Positions 1 to 6,788 of a stretch of 19,217 nucleotides of DNA are shown here, in pieces. The notes under the pieces were generated by a model, which did not search any database, was not told where the DNA came from, and worked only from the letters and a program-made list of their open reading frames with translations. Origin of the DNA: Synechococcus sp. MED850 (GTDB lineage: Bacteria; Cyanobacteriota; Cyanobacteriia; PCC-6307; Cyanobiaceae); assembly GCA_002700765.1 (NCBI GenBank), contig PAEP01000031.1:1-19217 (forward strand), written 5' to 3'. A program made the translations under genes and the position numbers. Each line of letters begins with the position of its first letter. Within the stretch, counting starts at the first letter, position 1.

Positions 1-99
1 CTTGAAACATTGATCTACAAAAAAGACATCCTTGATCAAGCGGAGGTAAAGCAAATTTTCGACGCCACATTCGACTGTAAATCCATCACTCGCTCCTAG
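1..99 (+). CDS. C-terminal end of a protein truncated by the window edge (possibly FtsH-like)
   Basis: Frame 1 is open from the first base and closes at TAG 97-99, giving the last 32 residues of a protein that begins outside the window. The tail has the pattern L-I-x-K-x-x-L-x-x-x-E-V-x-x-I-F, which resembles the end of FtsH-type AAA proteases, where a helix of the type LIEKETLDGEEF closes the peptidase domain. That similarity is from memory and rests on about 17 residues, so the identity is a weak guess. Only 13 bases separate its stop from the ATG of the next gene, so it is probably co-transcribed with the GTPase and nitrile hydratase genes. Confidence 0.6.
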   Translation, partial: LETLIYKKDILDQAEVKQIFDATFDCKSITRS

Positions 100-112
100 T
101 ACAACCGTGCAG

Positions 113-1096
113 ATGCCAACAAAAACTCCCGTAACCGTAATTACGGGCTACCTCGGTGCAGGCAAAACAACCTTGCTGAACAATTTATTATCAAAACCAA
201 ATGGCAAAAAACTCGCAGTCATTGTCAACGAATACGGCGAAATAGGAATTGACGCCGATTTGGTCGTGAAGTCTGACGAAGAAATTCTTGAAATGAATAA
301 CGGTTGCATCTGCTGCAATGTGAGAGGAGATCTGGTAAGAATTATTGAAAAAATAACAAACGAAGGAAAATCATTCGATCACATTGTGATCGAAACAACA
401 GGACTTGCCGATCCAGGCCCCATCATCCAATCATTCTGGGTGGAGGAGACTCTCCGCGAAAGAACCCAATTGGATGGTTTTGTCACCGTCGTTGACTCCT
501 TACATTTTTTCAAACACGAGAATTCCTGCGAAGCAAAAGAGCAAGTTGCATTTGCAGATCAAATCATCCTGAACAAATGTGATCTTGTGGATGGCTCACA
601 AATGAATCATTTGGAACAGACCATCAAATCAATGAATCCACTTGCAAAAATCGAAAAGACAAATAATTCTCAAATCATCGCAGACATTCTCAACCTCGGG
701 GGTTTTGACCTAACCAAAGCCCTTGCGATTGAACCCGATTTGCTGGAATCGGACAGCCATGAACACCAAAATGACATCTCAGCCATTTGCCTCAACACAG
801 TCGGCCCCATTGATGGGAAGCTTTTCAACAAATGGATTTACGGCTTTGTGCAAGCAAACGGGGAGAACCTCTATCGTTGTAAAGGGATTTTGAATATTGA
901 TGATCAGCCCCGTCGCTTCGTTTTTCAAGGTGTTCACATGACACTTGACGGACGACCAGGTGCAGCCTGGGACTCAGATCAAGTGCGCACAAATCAGATT
1001 GTTTTTATTGGTACCCAGTTGGACGAGACCGAGATCAAAGAGCATTTCTTGCGTTGTCATCAATCGGAGAATGAGAAGACATTGGTCACCATTTGA
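113..1096 (+). CDS. CobW/P47K-type G3E GTPase, probable nitrile hydratase metallochaperone
   Basis: This is a 327-residue G3E-family P-loop GTPase. Counting from the alternative GTG at 107, two residues upstream of the ATG, the Walker A motif GYLGAGKTT is at 14-22 and NEYGEIGID at 41-49. The metal-binding CxCC motif, as GCICC, is at 66-70. An ETTGLADP switch and an NKCD guanine-specificity motif follow. The end resembles the CobW C-terminal domain (RRFVFQGVH, then GRPGAAW). I prefer ATG 113 because family members start directly with a short lead into the Walker A strand; neither start has a clear ribosome site. G3E GTPases called P47K or activator proteins lie beside iron and cobalt nitrile hydratase genes and help load the metal. 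The position just upstream of such genes makes that the likely role; general zinc or cobalamin CobW functions are less likely. The coding region is distinctly A+T-rich. Confidence 0.92.
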   Translation: MPTKTPVTVITGYLGAGKTTLLNNLLSKPNGKKLAVIVNEYGEIGIDADLVVKSDEEILEMNNGCICCNVRGDLVRIIEKITNEGKSFDHIVIETTGLADPGPIIQSFWVEETLRERTQLDGFVTVVDSLHFFKHENSCEAKEQVAFADQIILNKCDLVDGSQMNHLEQTIKSMNPLAKIEKTNNSQIIADILNLGGFDLTKALAIEPDLLESDSHEHQNDISAICLNTVGPIDGKLFNKWIYGFVQANGENLYRCKGILNIDDQPRRFVFQGVHMTLDGRPGAAWDSDQVRTNQIVFIGTQLDETEIKEHFLRCHQSENEKTLVTI

Positions 1097-1165
1097 ATTC
1101 AACCGACCCTCTTTTGTTGTGAGGCCAGGACGACCTGGCTAGTCTTCGCATGCGCTTTGTCAGCG

Positions 1166-1504
1166 ATGAAAGAGATCGAACCTGCTCCCGTTGGTTTTGG
1201 CATCGGCTCTGACCGAGGCCCAAGTCGGTTCAGCCTTGGCCAAACGGTTCAGGTTCGCGATGATTTGCAACCGATTGGCCACTACAGAACACCCCATTAC
1301 GTTCGTGGCAAATTAGGCACGATTGAACGCGTGTTGGCCTATTTCCTCAATCCAGAGGAGGAAGGTTACGGAAAAAATGCTGGAACAACTCAACGGCTCT
1401 ACCGTGTGAGGTTTTCTCAGTCAACGTTGTGGAAAGACTACAACGGACAGGACAGTGATGTTCTGGAAATTGAAATTTTCGAACCTTGGTTAAAAGAAGC
1501 CTGA
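1166..1504 (+). CDS. Nitrile hydratase beta-subunit C-terminal domain as a free subunit (scnA-like)
   Basis: The 112-residue product matches only the C-terminal, SH3-like half of nitrile hydratase beta. It has FSLGQTVQVRD at 22-32, GHYRTPHYVRGKLG at 38-51 and LYRVRFSQSTLW at 78-89, and ends in an acidic EIEIFEPWL segment. The arginines of YRTPHYVRG are kept; in the family an arginine here contacts the oxidised cysteines of the metal site. A normal beta subunit is about 210-230 residues, and the missing N-terminal half is encoded separately at 2184-2513. The same split occurs in thiocyanate hydrolase (ScnA/ScnB) and in three-subunit nitrile hydratases. ATG 1166 is chosen over TTG 1157, three codons upstream. 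The stop lies 6 bases before the alpha gene, so the two are surely one operon. Confidence 0.88.
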   Translation: MKEIEPAPVGFGIGSDRGPSRFSLGQTVQVRDDLQPIGHYRTPHYVRGKLGTIERVLAYFLNPEEEGYGKNAGTTQRLYRVRFSQSTLWKDYNGQDSDVLEIEIFEPWLKEA

Positions 1505-1510
1505 GCTCTT

Positions 1511-2143
1511 ATGACAACTCACTCCCACGACCACGCTCCGATCGAGACAGCAGAAGCACCTTCTTATTTTGAAATTCTTGAAATCAGCGTTCGCGAATTA
1601 CTGACTGAAAAGGGCTTAATCAGTGCTGATGAGCATCGTCAACATATTGAGGTATTGGATTCAAGAAATCCAACTCTTGGTTCAAAAGTTATTGCCAGGG
1701 CATGGATCGATTCTGATTACCGTGAACGGTTGCTTGAAGATGGATCCACAGCCTGCGAAGAATTGGGGATCACGATGTATGACGACACCAAACTGATTGT
1801 TCACGAAAACACCAATGAAGTGCACAATGTAATCGTTTGTACGTTATGTTCTTGTTACCCTCGTCCTGTACTGGGGCTTCCTCCAGACTGGTATAAAAGC
1901 AAGTCATATCGGGCCAGAATCGTGAAGGAGCCGCGTCAGGTTCTCTCGGAATTCGGCCTGGAAATCGCTGACGAAAAGACGATCCGAGTGCATGATTCGA
2001 ATGCCAACATGCGCTATTTAATCCTTCCACAGCGGCCTTCAGGAACCGAGGGTTGGAGTGAAGATCAACTTGCCTCGATCGTGACTCGAGACACCATGAT
2101 CGGCGTTGCAGAGCCGAATCCAAGCGTCAGCCATTCTCTTTGA
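1511..2143 (+). CDS. nthA: Nitrile hydratase / thiocyanate hydrolase family alpha (metal) subunit, cobalt type
   Basis: A 210-residue metal-binding subunit. The claw motif VCTLCSC is at 109-115, with C110, C113 and C115 plus the S114 backbone as ligands. Threonine at 111 is typical of cobalt enzymes, while iron enzymes have serine. It is followed by YPRPVLGLPPDWYKS at 116-130, a YRARIVKEPRQVL segment, and the conserved ending RPSGTEGW then VTRDTMIGV. Cytosolic nitrile hydratases add water to nitriles to give amides; the related thiocyanate hydrolase makes carbonyl sulfide and ammonia. The sequence alone does not tell me which, because both share these motifs. The N-terminus begins with a short histidine-rich stretch (HSHDH, 4-8). 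The gene lies between the two halves of the split beta chain and downstream of the probable metallochaperone. Confidence 0.92.
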   Translation: MTTHSHDHAPIETAEAPSYFEILEISVRELLTEKGLISADEHRQHIEVLDSRNPTLGSKVIARAWIDSDYRERLLEDGSTACEELGITMYDDTKLIVHENTNEVHNVIVCTLCSCYPRPVLGLPPDWYKSKSYRARIVKEPRQVLSEFGLEIADEKTIRVHDSNANMRYLILPQRPSGTEGWSEDQLASIVTRDTMIGVAEPNPSVSHSL

Positions 2144-2183
2144 ACCCAAGCCTCAAAACTTTCCGCAACATCCACTCCCAATC

Positions 2184-2513
2184 ATGGACCTGAAACCAGA
2201 CATCAACCGCCTCTCCACTGATTTTGGTGGGCTTGATGCTCCTTCACCAGTGGATCGCAGTGAGCACGACATGCTGCCTTGGGAAAAGAATTGTCATGCC
2301 TTGCTTGATCTCCTCGACTACCACAAAATTGTCAATACAGAAGAAAAAAGACGGGGGATCTCTGAACTTGGATCCGGTCTCGTCTCCGGAACCGGTTACT
2401 ACGAGAAATGGATTCTTTCTGCAGCCAGAATTCTGATGCAGAAAGGTGTTCTCACTCCAGGTGAACTGGCCACCAAAAGTCATGACGTGGCCGAGCGCTA
2501 TCTGAACGACTGA
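2184..2513 (+). CDS. Nitrile hydratase beta-subunit N-terminal domain as a free subunit (scnB-like)
   Basis: The 109-residue product resembles the N-terminal helical half of nitrile hydratase beta. DFGGLDAPSPVDRSE at 13-27 and PWEK at 32-35 correspond to the family's GGxxGFGPV...E..PWE region. GYYEKWILSAARILMQKGVLTPGELA at 71-96 corresponds to TYYEHWL...LLVEKGVLT. This fold is shared with the small nitrile hydratase activator proteins, so a chaperone role is the main alternative. Given that the C-terminal half stands alone at 1166-1504, a structural subunit is more likely. In my by-eye alignment the arginine of the family's ERM motif falls on E61. ATG 2184 follows the alpha stop by 40 bases. 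The 3' end overlaps the end of the opposing pterin-synthase-like gene by 16 bases. Confidence 0.8.
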   Translation: MDLKPDINRLSTDFGGLDAPSPVDRSEHDMLPWEKNCHALLDLLDYHKIVNTEEKRRGISELGSGLVSGTGYYEKWILSAARILMQKGVLTPGELATKSHDVAERYLND

Positions 2514-2995
2514 GACGCTTCGAGGCTCTTATTGAACCAATCTGGTATCGCGTGAAAACAAGCAGCGTTGCGTGGGTTCTCTCGTGCCTCCACAGCCCAG
2601 CAACACGTTCTTCCCCCATCACGTTGATGCAGAAGCTGATTGGCCCATGTCCAGATCAGCTCAGCTGTGGTTTCCATCCCCACATTGGACATCACCCTCA
2701 GATCCAGGGCACCCAGATCGTGAAGCCGCTCCCATTCCTTCAGCAGTGGATCGTCGGCATTCACCAGAAACGTGTGGTCGAATTGCTCGCTCAATTGCTG
2801 CTCGAAAGGCTTCAGACTTGAGAAGTCGACGACAAAGCCGCAGGCATCAAGGTGAGTCGCAGCGAACCGAAGTAAAAAACTGCGGCTGTATCCATGCACA
2901 AAGTGACAGTGGCCGTCGTGCCGCCACTGCCGATGGCAACAGGGGTAGCCCTCAAACAGCTTGCTGCACGTGTGCGGAGTGGGCGGTGGGAGCAC
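2498..2995 (-). CDS. 6-pyruvoyl-tetrahydropterin synthase / QueD-family protein
   Basis: The 165-residue product has the T-fold pterin synthase layout. An N-terminal [14 protein letters not shown] segment holds H21. [10 protein letters not shown] follows at 28-37, with C30 a candidate for the catalytic cysteine. [10 protein letters not shown] is at 53-62 and the LDH-type motif is FDHTFLVN at 72-79 (D73, H74). A late glutamate, E136 in WAVEARENP, sits where the family binds the pterin ring. Members make 6-carboxy-tetrahydropterin for queuosine or convert dihydroneopterin triphosphate. The usual HGH zinc motif reads HGY (H34, Y36), so one ligand seems altered and the reaction is uncertain. The start is GTG 2995; I see no ribosome site. 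It diverges from hisIE across 61 bases. Confidence 0.8.
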   Translation of the reverse strand: MLPPPTPHTCSKLFEGYPCCHRQWRHDGHCHFVHGYSRSFLLRFAATHLDACGFVVDFSSLKPFEQQLSEQFDHTFLVNADDPLLKEWERLHDLGALDLRVMSNVGMETTAELIWTWANQLLHQRDGGRTCCWAVEARENPRNAACFHAIPDWFNKSLEASQSFR

Positions 2996-3046
2996 GAGGC
3001 GAGTTCGGTGGAACGCTGCGGGAGGATCGGGTCAACGGCTCAGCGC

Positions 3047-3052
3047 AGGAGG
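3047..3052 (+). promoter_or_regulatory. Strong ribosome binding site of hisIE
   Basis: A perfect AGGAGG lies 4 bases before ATG 3057. It fixes the hisIE start, although the same frame is open upstream to 2961. Most genes here have no recognisable Shine-Dalgarno sequence, so this one stands out. Confidence 0.85.
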
Positions 3053-3056
3053 CCAG

Positions 3057-3725
3057 ATGAACCCCCTCAGCCCCGCTTTCATGGACCAACTCCGTTTTAA
3101 CGAAGCAGGGTTGATCCCAGCTGTTGCGCAGGATTGGCTTGACGGTGCCGTTCTGATGGTGGCCTGGATGAATCGTGAATCAATCCAGAAAACCTTGCAA
3201 AGCGGAGAGGTGCATTACTGGAGTCGTTCCAGGTCTGAGCTGTGGCACAAGGGAGCCACCAGTGGGCACACCCAGATCCTGCGGGGAATCCGCTACGACT
3301 GCGATGCGGATGTGCTGCTTCTAACCATCGAGCAGACCGGAGACATCGCTTGCCACACAGGGGCTCGCAGTTGTTTCTACGAAGCGGACGACCAGCCTTC
3401 TCAGGGAGGATCTGATGCATTGCCACCTCCTGCAGATGCCTGCACAGAGTTGTATCGCGTGATCTGCGGACGCAAGCTCAACCCTGAAGAAGGCAGCTAC
3501 ACCAACAAATTGCTGAAGGGTGGCGACAACAGCATCCTCAAGAAAATCGGGGAAGAAGGTGCCGAGTTCGTGATGGCCTGCAAGGACGACAACCCCCAGG
3601 AGATTGCTGGTGAGGCAGCTGATCTGATTTTTCACATGCAGGTGGCCCTGGCCCACCACGGTGTGCCCTGGCGACAGGTACTGGACGTGTTGGCCGAACG
3701 TCGGGGAGCTCCCCGACGCCACTGA
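3057..3725 (+). CDS. hisIE: Bifunctional phosphoribosyl-AMP cyclohydrolase / phosphoribosyl-ATP pyrophosphatase HisIE
   Basis: A 222-residue fusion catalysing steps two and three of histidine synthesis in the cytosol. The HisI half (about 11-118) has [10 protein letters not shown], then [21 protein letters not shown] at 51-71. DCDAD follows at 81-85 (metal-binding aspartates), with [11 protein letters not shown] at 98-108 supplying the zinc cysteines. A short linker leads to the HisE half (about 130-215), with [17 protein letters not shown] at 162-170 and EAADLIFH at 186-193, the acidic metal site of the pyrophosphatase. The AGGAGG 4 bases upstream sets the start at 3057. The stop is one base from the stop of the opposing protease gene, so transcription from the two sides collides there with no room for a terminator. 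Confidence 0.96.
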   Translation: MNPLSPAFMDQLRFNEAGLIPAVAQDWLDGAVLMVAWMNRESIQKTLQSGEVHYWSRSRSELWHKGATSGHTQILRGIRYDCDADVLLLTIEQTGDIACHTGARSCFYEADDQPSQGGSDALPPPADACTELYRVICGRKLNPEEGSYTNKLLKGGDNSILKKIGEEGAEFVMACKDDNPQEIAGEAADLIFHMQVALAHHGVPWRQVLDVLAERRGAPRRH

Positions 3726-3726
3726 G

Positions 3727-4359
3727 TCAGGGAGCCGCGGCTGGGCCGAAGCGGTTGGGCTGACGACGAACCCAGTCGAGCGTGCGTTTGTCTCGATCCG
3801 TAGGAGTGAGCACCGGCTTGGCGCCCTGATGAACGGCCAGAGCATCGAGGGGATCGTCGCTGTGACCCCAGAGACCGAACGCATGACCAAGCTCATGCAA
3901 CGCCGTGGCCTCGAGCGCTTGAGCACGCAGCTCCGGAGACACCATCCCCTCCACCAGGGGCTCACGCCGAAATTGGCCCGCGCGGACCAGCTCAGCGACC
4001 TGAAGGGTGCTGCGACCATTGCTGGCGCGCCAGCCGTTCGGCGTGCGTCGACGCGGGGGTCGTCGCCGCAGGATGCTGATCTGGGCCCGGTCGGGATGAT
4101 CCACCACGGTGATCGGGAGAACACTCCGCCAATTGCTGAGCGCTGATCCAACGGATTGATGCCAGCGCCGGCTCCAGCGATCAGAGGGTTCAGGCTCGGG
4201 TTCGATCCAGACGCACCAATGGTTCAGGCTCGGCAAGCCAAAACCCGTGGTGGCCAACGCTTTGACATAGCCGGGAGCGGGCTCCTGAACAGCCAGGCGT
4301 TTCAACGGCTCATCGAGCAACCGGATCTCAGCAGCAGGGGGGCAGGGATCCGGTTGCAT
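3727..4359 (-). CDS. Metzincin-like zinc metallopeptidase of a cyanobacterial family
   Basis: A 210-residue protein with the zinc site HELGHAFGLWGH at 155-166. The ligands are H155, H159 and H166 and the catalytic base is E156, with one more spacer residue than in classical matrixins. This fits the cyanobacterial family with HELGHALG[IL]WGHS. The segment after the third histidine reads SDDPLDALAV, where matrixins have the Met-turn (often DVMY); no methionine is present. The C-terminal part (TPTDRDKRTLDWVRRQPNRFG) keeps the family's ending. No signal peptide or membrane segment is visible, so it may act in the cytosol. ATG 4359 overlaps the TGA of the DUF2214 gene by one base (TGATG), which argues for translational coupling and decides the start. 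Confidence 0.85.
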   Translation of the reverse strand: MQPDPCPPAAEIRLLDEPLKRLAVQEPAPGYVKALATTGFGLPSLNHWCVWIEPEPEPSDRWSRRWHQSVGSALSNWRSVLPITVVDHPDRAQISILRRRPPRRRTPNGWRASNGRSTLQVAELVRAGQFRREPLVEGMVSPELRAQALEATALHELGHAFGLWGHSDDPLDALAVHQGAKPVLTPTDRDKRTLDWVRRQPNRFGPAAAP

Positions 4360-4850
4360 CAGGCGGCCGGAAGACCGACGCCTCGCGCCATCAAGGTGGC
4401 GAGCATCGGAATCGAAGCGAATCCGACCAGCTCGATGTTGATGATCCAACCAAGCCGGGATGCCAGTGCCTGACTCACCTTGGGAAGTTCACCCTTGCGC
4501 AGAGGAATGGCCCAGAGGATATAAGTAATGGTGGGATACAAAGACAGTGCGCCCACAGACAGGTAGACGCCAACCTTCCACCAGAACAAAGGATTCTGGG
4601 TATAAAACTCAGATCCTTGGCCGAAATGAATCACCCTCAGAATGCCACTCACCAACAGGGCGAGTGCAGCAATGCCATAAACGATGTCCGTAATCACCAT
4701 CGCTGTCGCTTCACCGCGGTTTGGATCGGCTTTGATCAGGCGCCGTTCCAGCACAAGAGCACCGAAGCAGAGCATGAAGCTCAGGTAGTGGACGTAAGCC
4801 ACTCCGGCATTTTTGGCGAGATCAGCCGTGAGAGCGACGGCCAAGGTCAT
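4359..4850 (-). CDS. DUF2214-family four-helix membrane protein
   Basis: A 163-residue protein with about four hydrophobic segments: around YVHYLSFMLCFGALVLE, IVYGIAALALLVSGILRV, KVGVYLSVGALSLYPTITYILW, and a last one near IELVGFASIPMLATLMA. The middle carries the hallmark HFGQGSEFYTQNPLFWWK, followed by LSLYPTITYILW, as in DUF2214 proteins. The function of the family is not known to me; it is an inner-membrane or thylakoid protein. It is the first gene of a two-gene unit with the metallopeptidase, whose start codon overlaps this stop. Confidence 0.85.
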   Translation of the reverse strand: MTLAVALTADLAKNAGVAYVHYLSFMLCFGALVLERRLIKADPNRGEATAMVITDIVYGIAALALLVSGILRVIHFGQGSEFYTQNPLFWWKVGVYLSVGALSLYPTITYILWAIPLRKGELPKVSQALASRLGWIINIELVGFASIPMLATLMARGVGLPAA

Positions 4851-4934
4851 GGTTCAGACAGCAGTGACGCATGGACCCTAGCGGCTTCAACTCCCGCATC
4901 TTTCAAGATTATCTTCAGGACAACGAACAAACCC

Positions 4935-4951
4935 TTTAATCATGCATTAAA
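4935..4951. repeat. A+T-rich inverted repeat between DUF2214 and the sigma factor
   Basis: TTTAAT, five bases, then ATTAAA: perfect 6-base arms with 1.5 turns overall. It lies in the 179-base divergent region between the DUF2214 start (4850) and the sigma factor start (5030). It could be an operator or simply an A+T-rich promoter element. I could not identify a convincing -35/-10 pair around it. Confidence 0.4.
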
Positions 4952-5029
4952 AATGAATTCCGCAGTCTTTATTACACCAGCCAAATAAAAACACTTTGGT
5001 TCTAGGTTCATTTCAGCGAAAAGTTTCCG

Positions 5030-5956
5030 ATGGTGAGCTCTCTGAGTGCATTTCTCGGCGAAATCGGGCGCCACCAGCTGCTTACCCCAGAGCAGGAACT
5101 GATGATGGGGAGAAAGGTTCAGGCCATGGTGGCCATCACTGAACGGTGTCAGCTTGCCGGCGGAACAGGTCCAGCATGTGATTACAACGATGAAGAAAAG
5201 GTTGTGATTCGTCGTGGCGAAAGGGCGAAGAATCAGATGATCACGTCCAACCTTCGTCTTGTTGTCAATCTCGCGAAAAGATATCAAGGAAAGGGATTGG
5301 ATTTACTTGATCTGATTCAGGAAGGAACGCTGGGGCTGACTCGGGCTGTTGAGAAGTACGACCCAACCCGTGGGCATCGATTTTCGACCTACGCCTACTG
5401 GTGGATCCGTCAGGGACTCAACCGTGCCCTTTCCACCCAGAGCCGAACCATTCGTATTCCGGTCAACGTCAATGAAAAGCTCACCAAGCTGAGGGCGGCC
5501 AAGGCCAGATTGATGCAGACCAATGGTCTCACTGCCTCCACGGAGCAACTCTCCGAGTACATGGGCATTCCAGTCGCCGAAGTCGAGGACTTGCTGGCCT
5601 GCGAGCTCCGCAGTGTCACCGTCAGCCTGCAGGGTGTTGTCAAATCGAAGTCCGATCCTTCAGAGCTGGTGGACGTTCTGCCCAGCGATGAGTTACCTCC
5701 GATGGAGCGGGCCGAAATTGCCGAGCGAACAGCATCGGTGTGGACTCTCCTGAACAAGGCCAACCTCACACCGAAGGAGAGAACGGTGGTGACACTTCGC
5801 TTCGGACTGGATGGAACCCATGAGTGGCGCACCCTGGCTGAGGTGGCCCGACATATGAATTGCTCTAGGGAGTATTGCCGTCAGGTTGTGCAGCGCGCCC
5901 TCCGCAAACTCCGCAAGACGGGCATCCAAAGCGGACTGGTGGAATCCACCCACTGA
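5030..5956 (+). CDS. Group 2 sigma-70 family RNA polymerase sigma factor
   Basis: A 308-residue sigma-70 factor without the long N-terminal region of the principal factor, so group 2 in cyanobacterial terms. Region 1.2 covers SLSAFLGEIGRHQLLTPEQE at 4-23. Region 2 spans about 68-135 with NLRLVVNLAKRY, DLIQEGTLGL at 94-103, and FSTYAYWWIRQ at 118-128 for -10 melting and recognition. Region 3 runs from IRIPVNV at 141 to about 220. Region 4 is about 234-297, with LTPKERTVVTLRFGLDG and a helix-turn-helix around 266-290 for the -35 element. Group 2 factors recognise promoters much like those of the housekeeping factor and serve stress, light or nutrient responses; which one this is cannot be told here. 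ATG 5030 is chosen; GTG 5033 is the only close alternative. Confidence 0.94.
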   Translation: MVSSLSAFLGEIGRHQLLTPEQELMMGRKVQAMVAITERCQLAGGTGPACDYNDEEKVVIRRGERAKNQMITSNLRLVVNLAKRYQGKGLDLLDLIQEGTLGLTRAVEKYDPTRGHRFSTYAYWWIRQGLNRALSTQSRTIRIPVNVNEKLTKLRAAKARLMQTNGLTASTEQLSEYMGIPVAEVEDLLACELRSVTVSLQGVVKSKSDPSELVDVLPSDELPPMERAEIAERTASVWTLLNKANLTPKERTVVTLRFGLDGTHEWRTLAEVARHMNCSREYCRQVVQRALRKLRKTGIQSGLVESTH

Positions 5957-6029
5957 GGGTTCGGTAGCCCAGCTGGTCAGCATCTTCAGGATAGGCGAAG
6001 TTAAATACGTCTACAGAGAGTGCGATGGG

Positions 6030-6416
6030 ATGAGCAGACCTTTCACTTCAACAGGCCCTTCCGCATCGGAGGCAACGGTTGATGCCACCTTGTTGGACAG
6101 CGAGGTGGTGGACCAAGGGCTGCTCAAGCGGCTTCTGAACCGGGCGGGGCGCACCATTGCCGGACCAGCACTGGAAGCCCTTGAGCTGGTGCTTGATGCA
6201 TCAACACCGCCACCTGTGCGTCTCACAATGCTGGCGGCCCTCAGCTACCTCCTGATGCCGGCTGATCTGATCCCGGATTTCCTCCCGGTTGCCGGGTTCA
6301 CCGATGATCTGGTGGCGCTAACGGCAATGATCGGGATCTGGAACAACCACATCACACCTGACATTCGCGAGCGCGCACGACGCAAACTGGATCGCTGGTT
6401 TCCCACGGGTCCCTGA
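6030..6416 (+). CDS. DUF1232 (YkvA-like) family protein
   Basis: A 128-residue protein with the DUF1232 core at about 66-103: TMLAALSYLLMPADLIPDFLPVAGFTDDL, in which PADLIPDF(L)P and TDD are the family signature. The core is amphipathic and probably membrane-associated. The rest is a polar N-terminus and a basic C-terminal helix (ERARRKLDRW). The biochemical role is not established. ATG 6030 lies 73 bases after the sigma factor stop. The gene opens a tight same-strand run, the next ATG following its stop by five bases. An upstream ATG at 6025 is out of frame and closes at once. Confidence 0.85.
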   Translation: MSRPFTSTGPSASEATVDATLLDSEVVDQGLLKRLLNRAGRTIAGPALEALELVLDASTPPPVRLTMLAALSYLLMPADLIPDFLPVAGFTDDLVALTAMIGIWNNHITPDIRERARRKLDRWFPTGP

Positions 6417-6421
6417 AGCCG

Positions 6422-6748
6422 ATGTCGATGTCTTCCTGGAGTCCTGAATTCGAACAGGAGCTAACGCCACTGCTCAAGGACTGGTTGAAGCATCAGGGCC
6501 GAACGCAAGCGGATCTGCGGAGGAGTTTGCGGGCCCTCTCCACCCGGATGCCCGCAATTCTGGAGGTGCTGGAACGGGAGTTTCGACTGAACGGTCTTTC
6601 CGGTCTTGCTTCAAAGCTGTGCCAAGTGGAGCGGGAATGGCAGGAGGAAGACGGTTCGACGTCCTCCTCGGCAGAACCAGCGCCATCCGATCCCTTCAGC
6701 CAGTTGGATCTACTTCTTCAGGAAATCCGTGACGACTGTCCCAACTAG
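6422..6748 (+). CDS. Small helical protein of unknown function
   Basis: A 108-residue protein I do not recognise. The first 75 residues look alpha-helical and charged: LTPLLKDWLKHQGRTQADLRRSLRALSTRMP, then ILEVLEREFRLNGLSGLASKLCQVEREW. A Ser/Pro/acidic linker follows, then a short helix (FSQLDLLLQEIRDD). The TQADLRRSL stretch faintly recalls a helix-turn-helix start, but I cannot support DNA binding. It starts five bases after the DUF1232 stop, so translation of the two is probably linked. ATG 6428, two codons in, is an alternative start. Confidence 0.75.
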   Translation: MSMSSWSPEFEQELTPLLKDWLKHQGRTQADLRRSLRALSTRMPAILEVLEREFRLNGLSGLASKLCQVEREWQEEDGSTSSSAEPAPSDPFSQLDLLLQEIRDDCPN

Positions 6749-6788
6749 GGGGCATCAGCGGCAAAGTGGTAATCCCAACGACCGATTG

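Noticed and set aside
2572..3060. Plus-strand ORF of 162 codons
   Set aside because: It lies opposite the pterin-synthase-like gene, whose translation has family motifs. This frame gives an Arg/Ser/Pro/His-rich sequence with no domain.
3321..4151. Minus-strand ORF of 276 codons spanning the hisIE end and the protease region
   Set aside because: It crosses two well-supported genes in other frames and its product is Arg/Ser/Pro-rich without motifs.
5410..5832. Minus-strand ORF of 140 codons inside the sigma factor
   Set aside because: Ser/Arg-rich antisense shadow of a clear sigma-70 gene.
5957..6029. Stretch GGTAGCCCAGCTGGTCAG resembling a tRNA D-arm
   Set aside because: No acceptor stem, anticodon arm or T-arm can be built around it; the likeness is local only.
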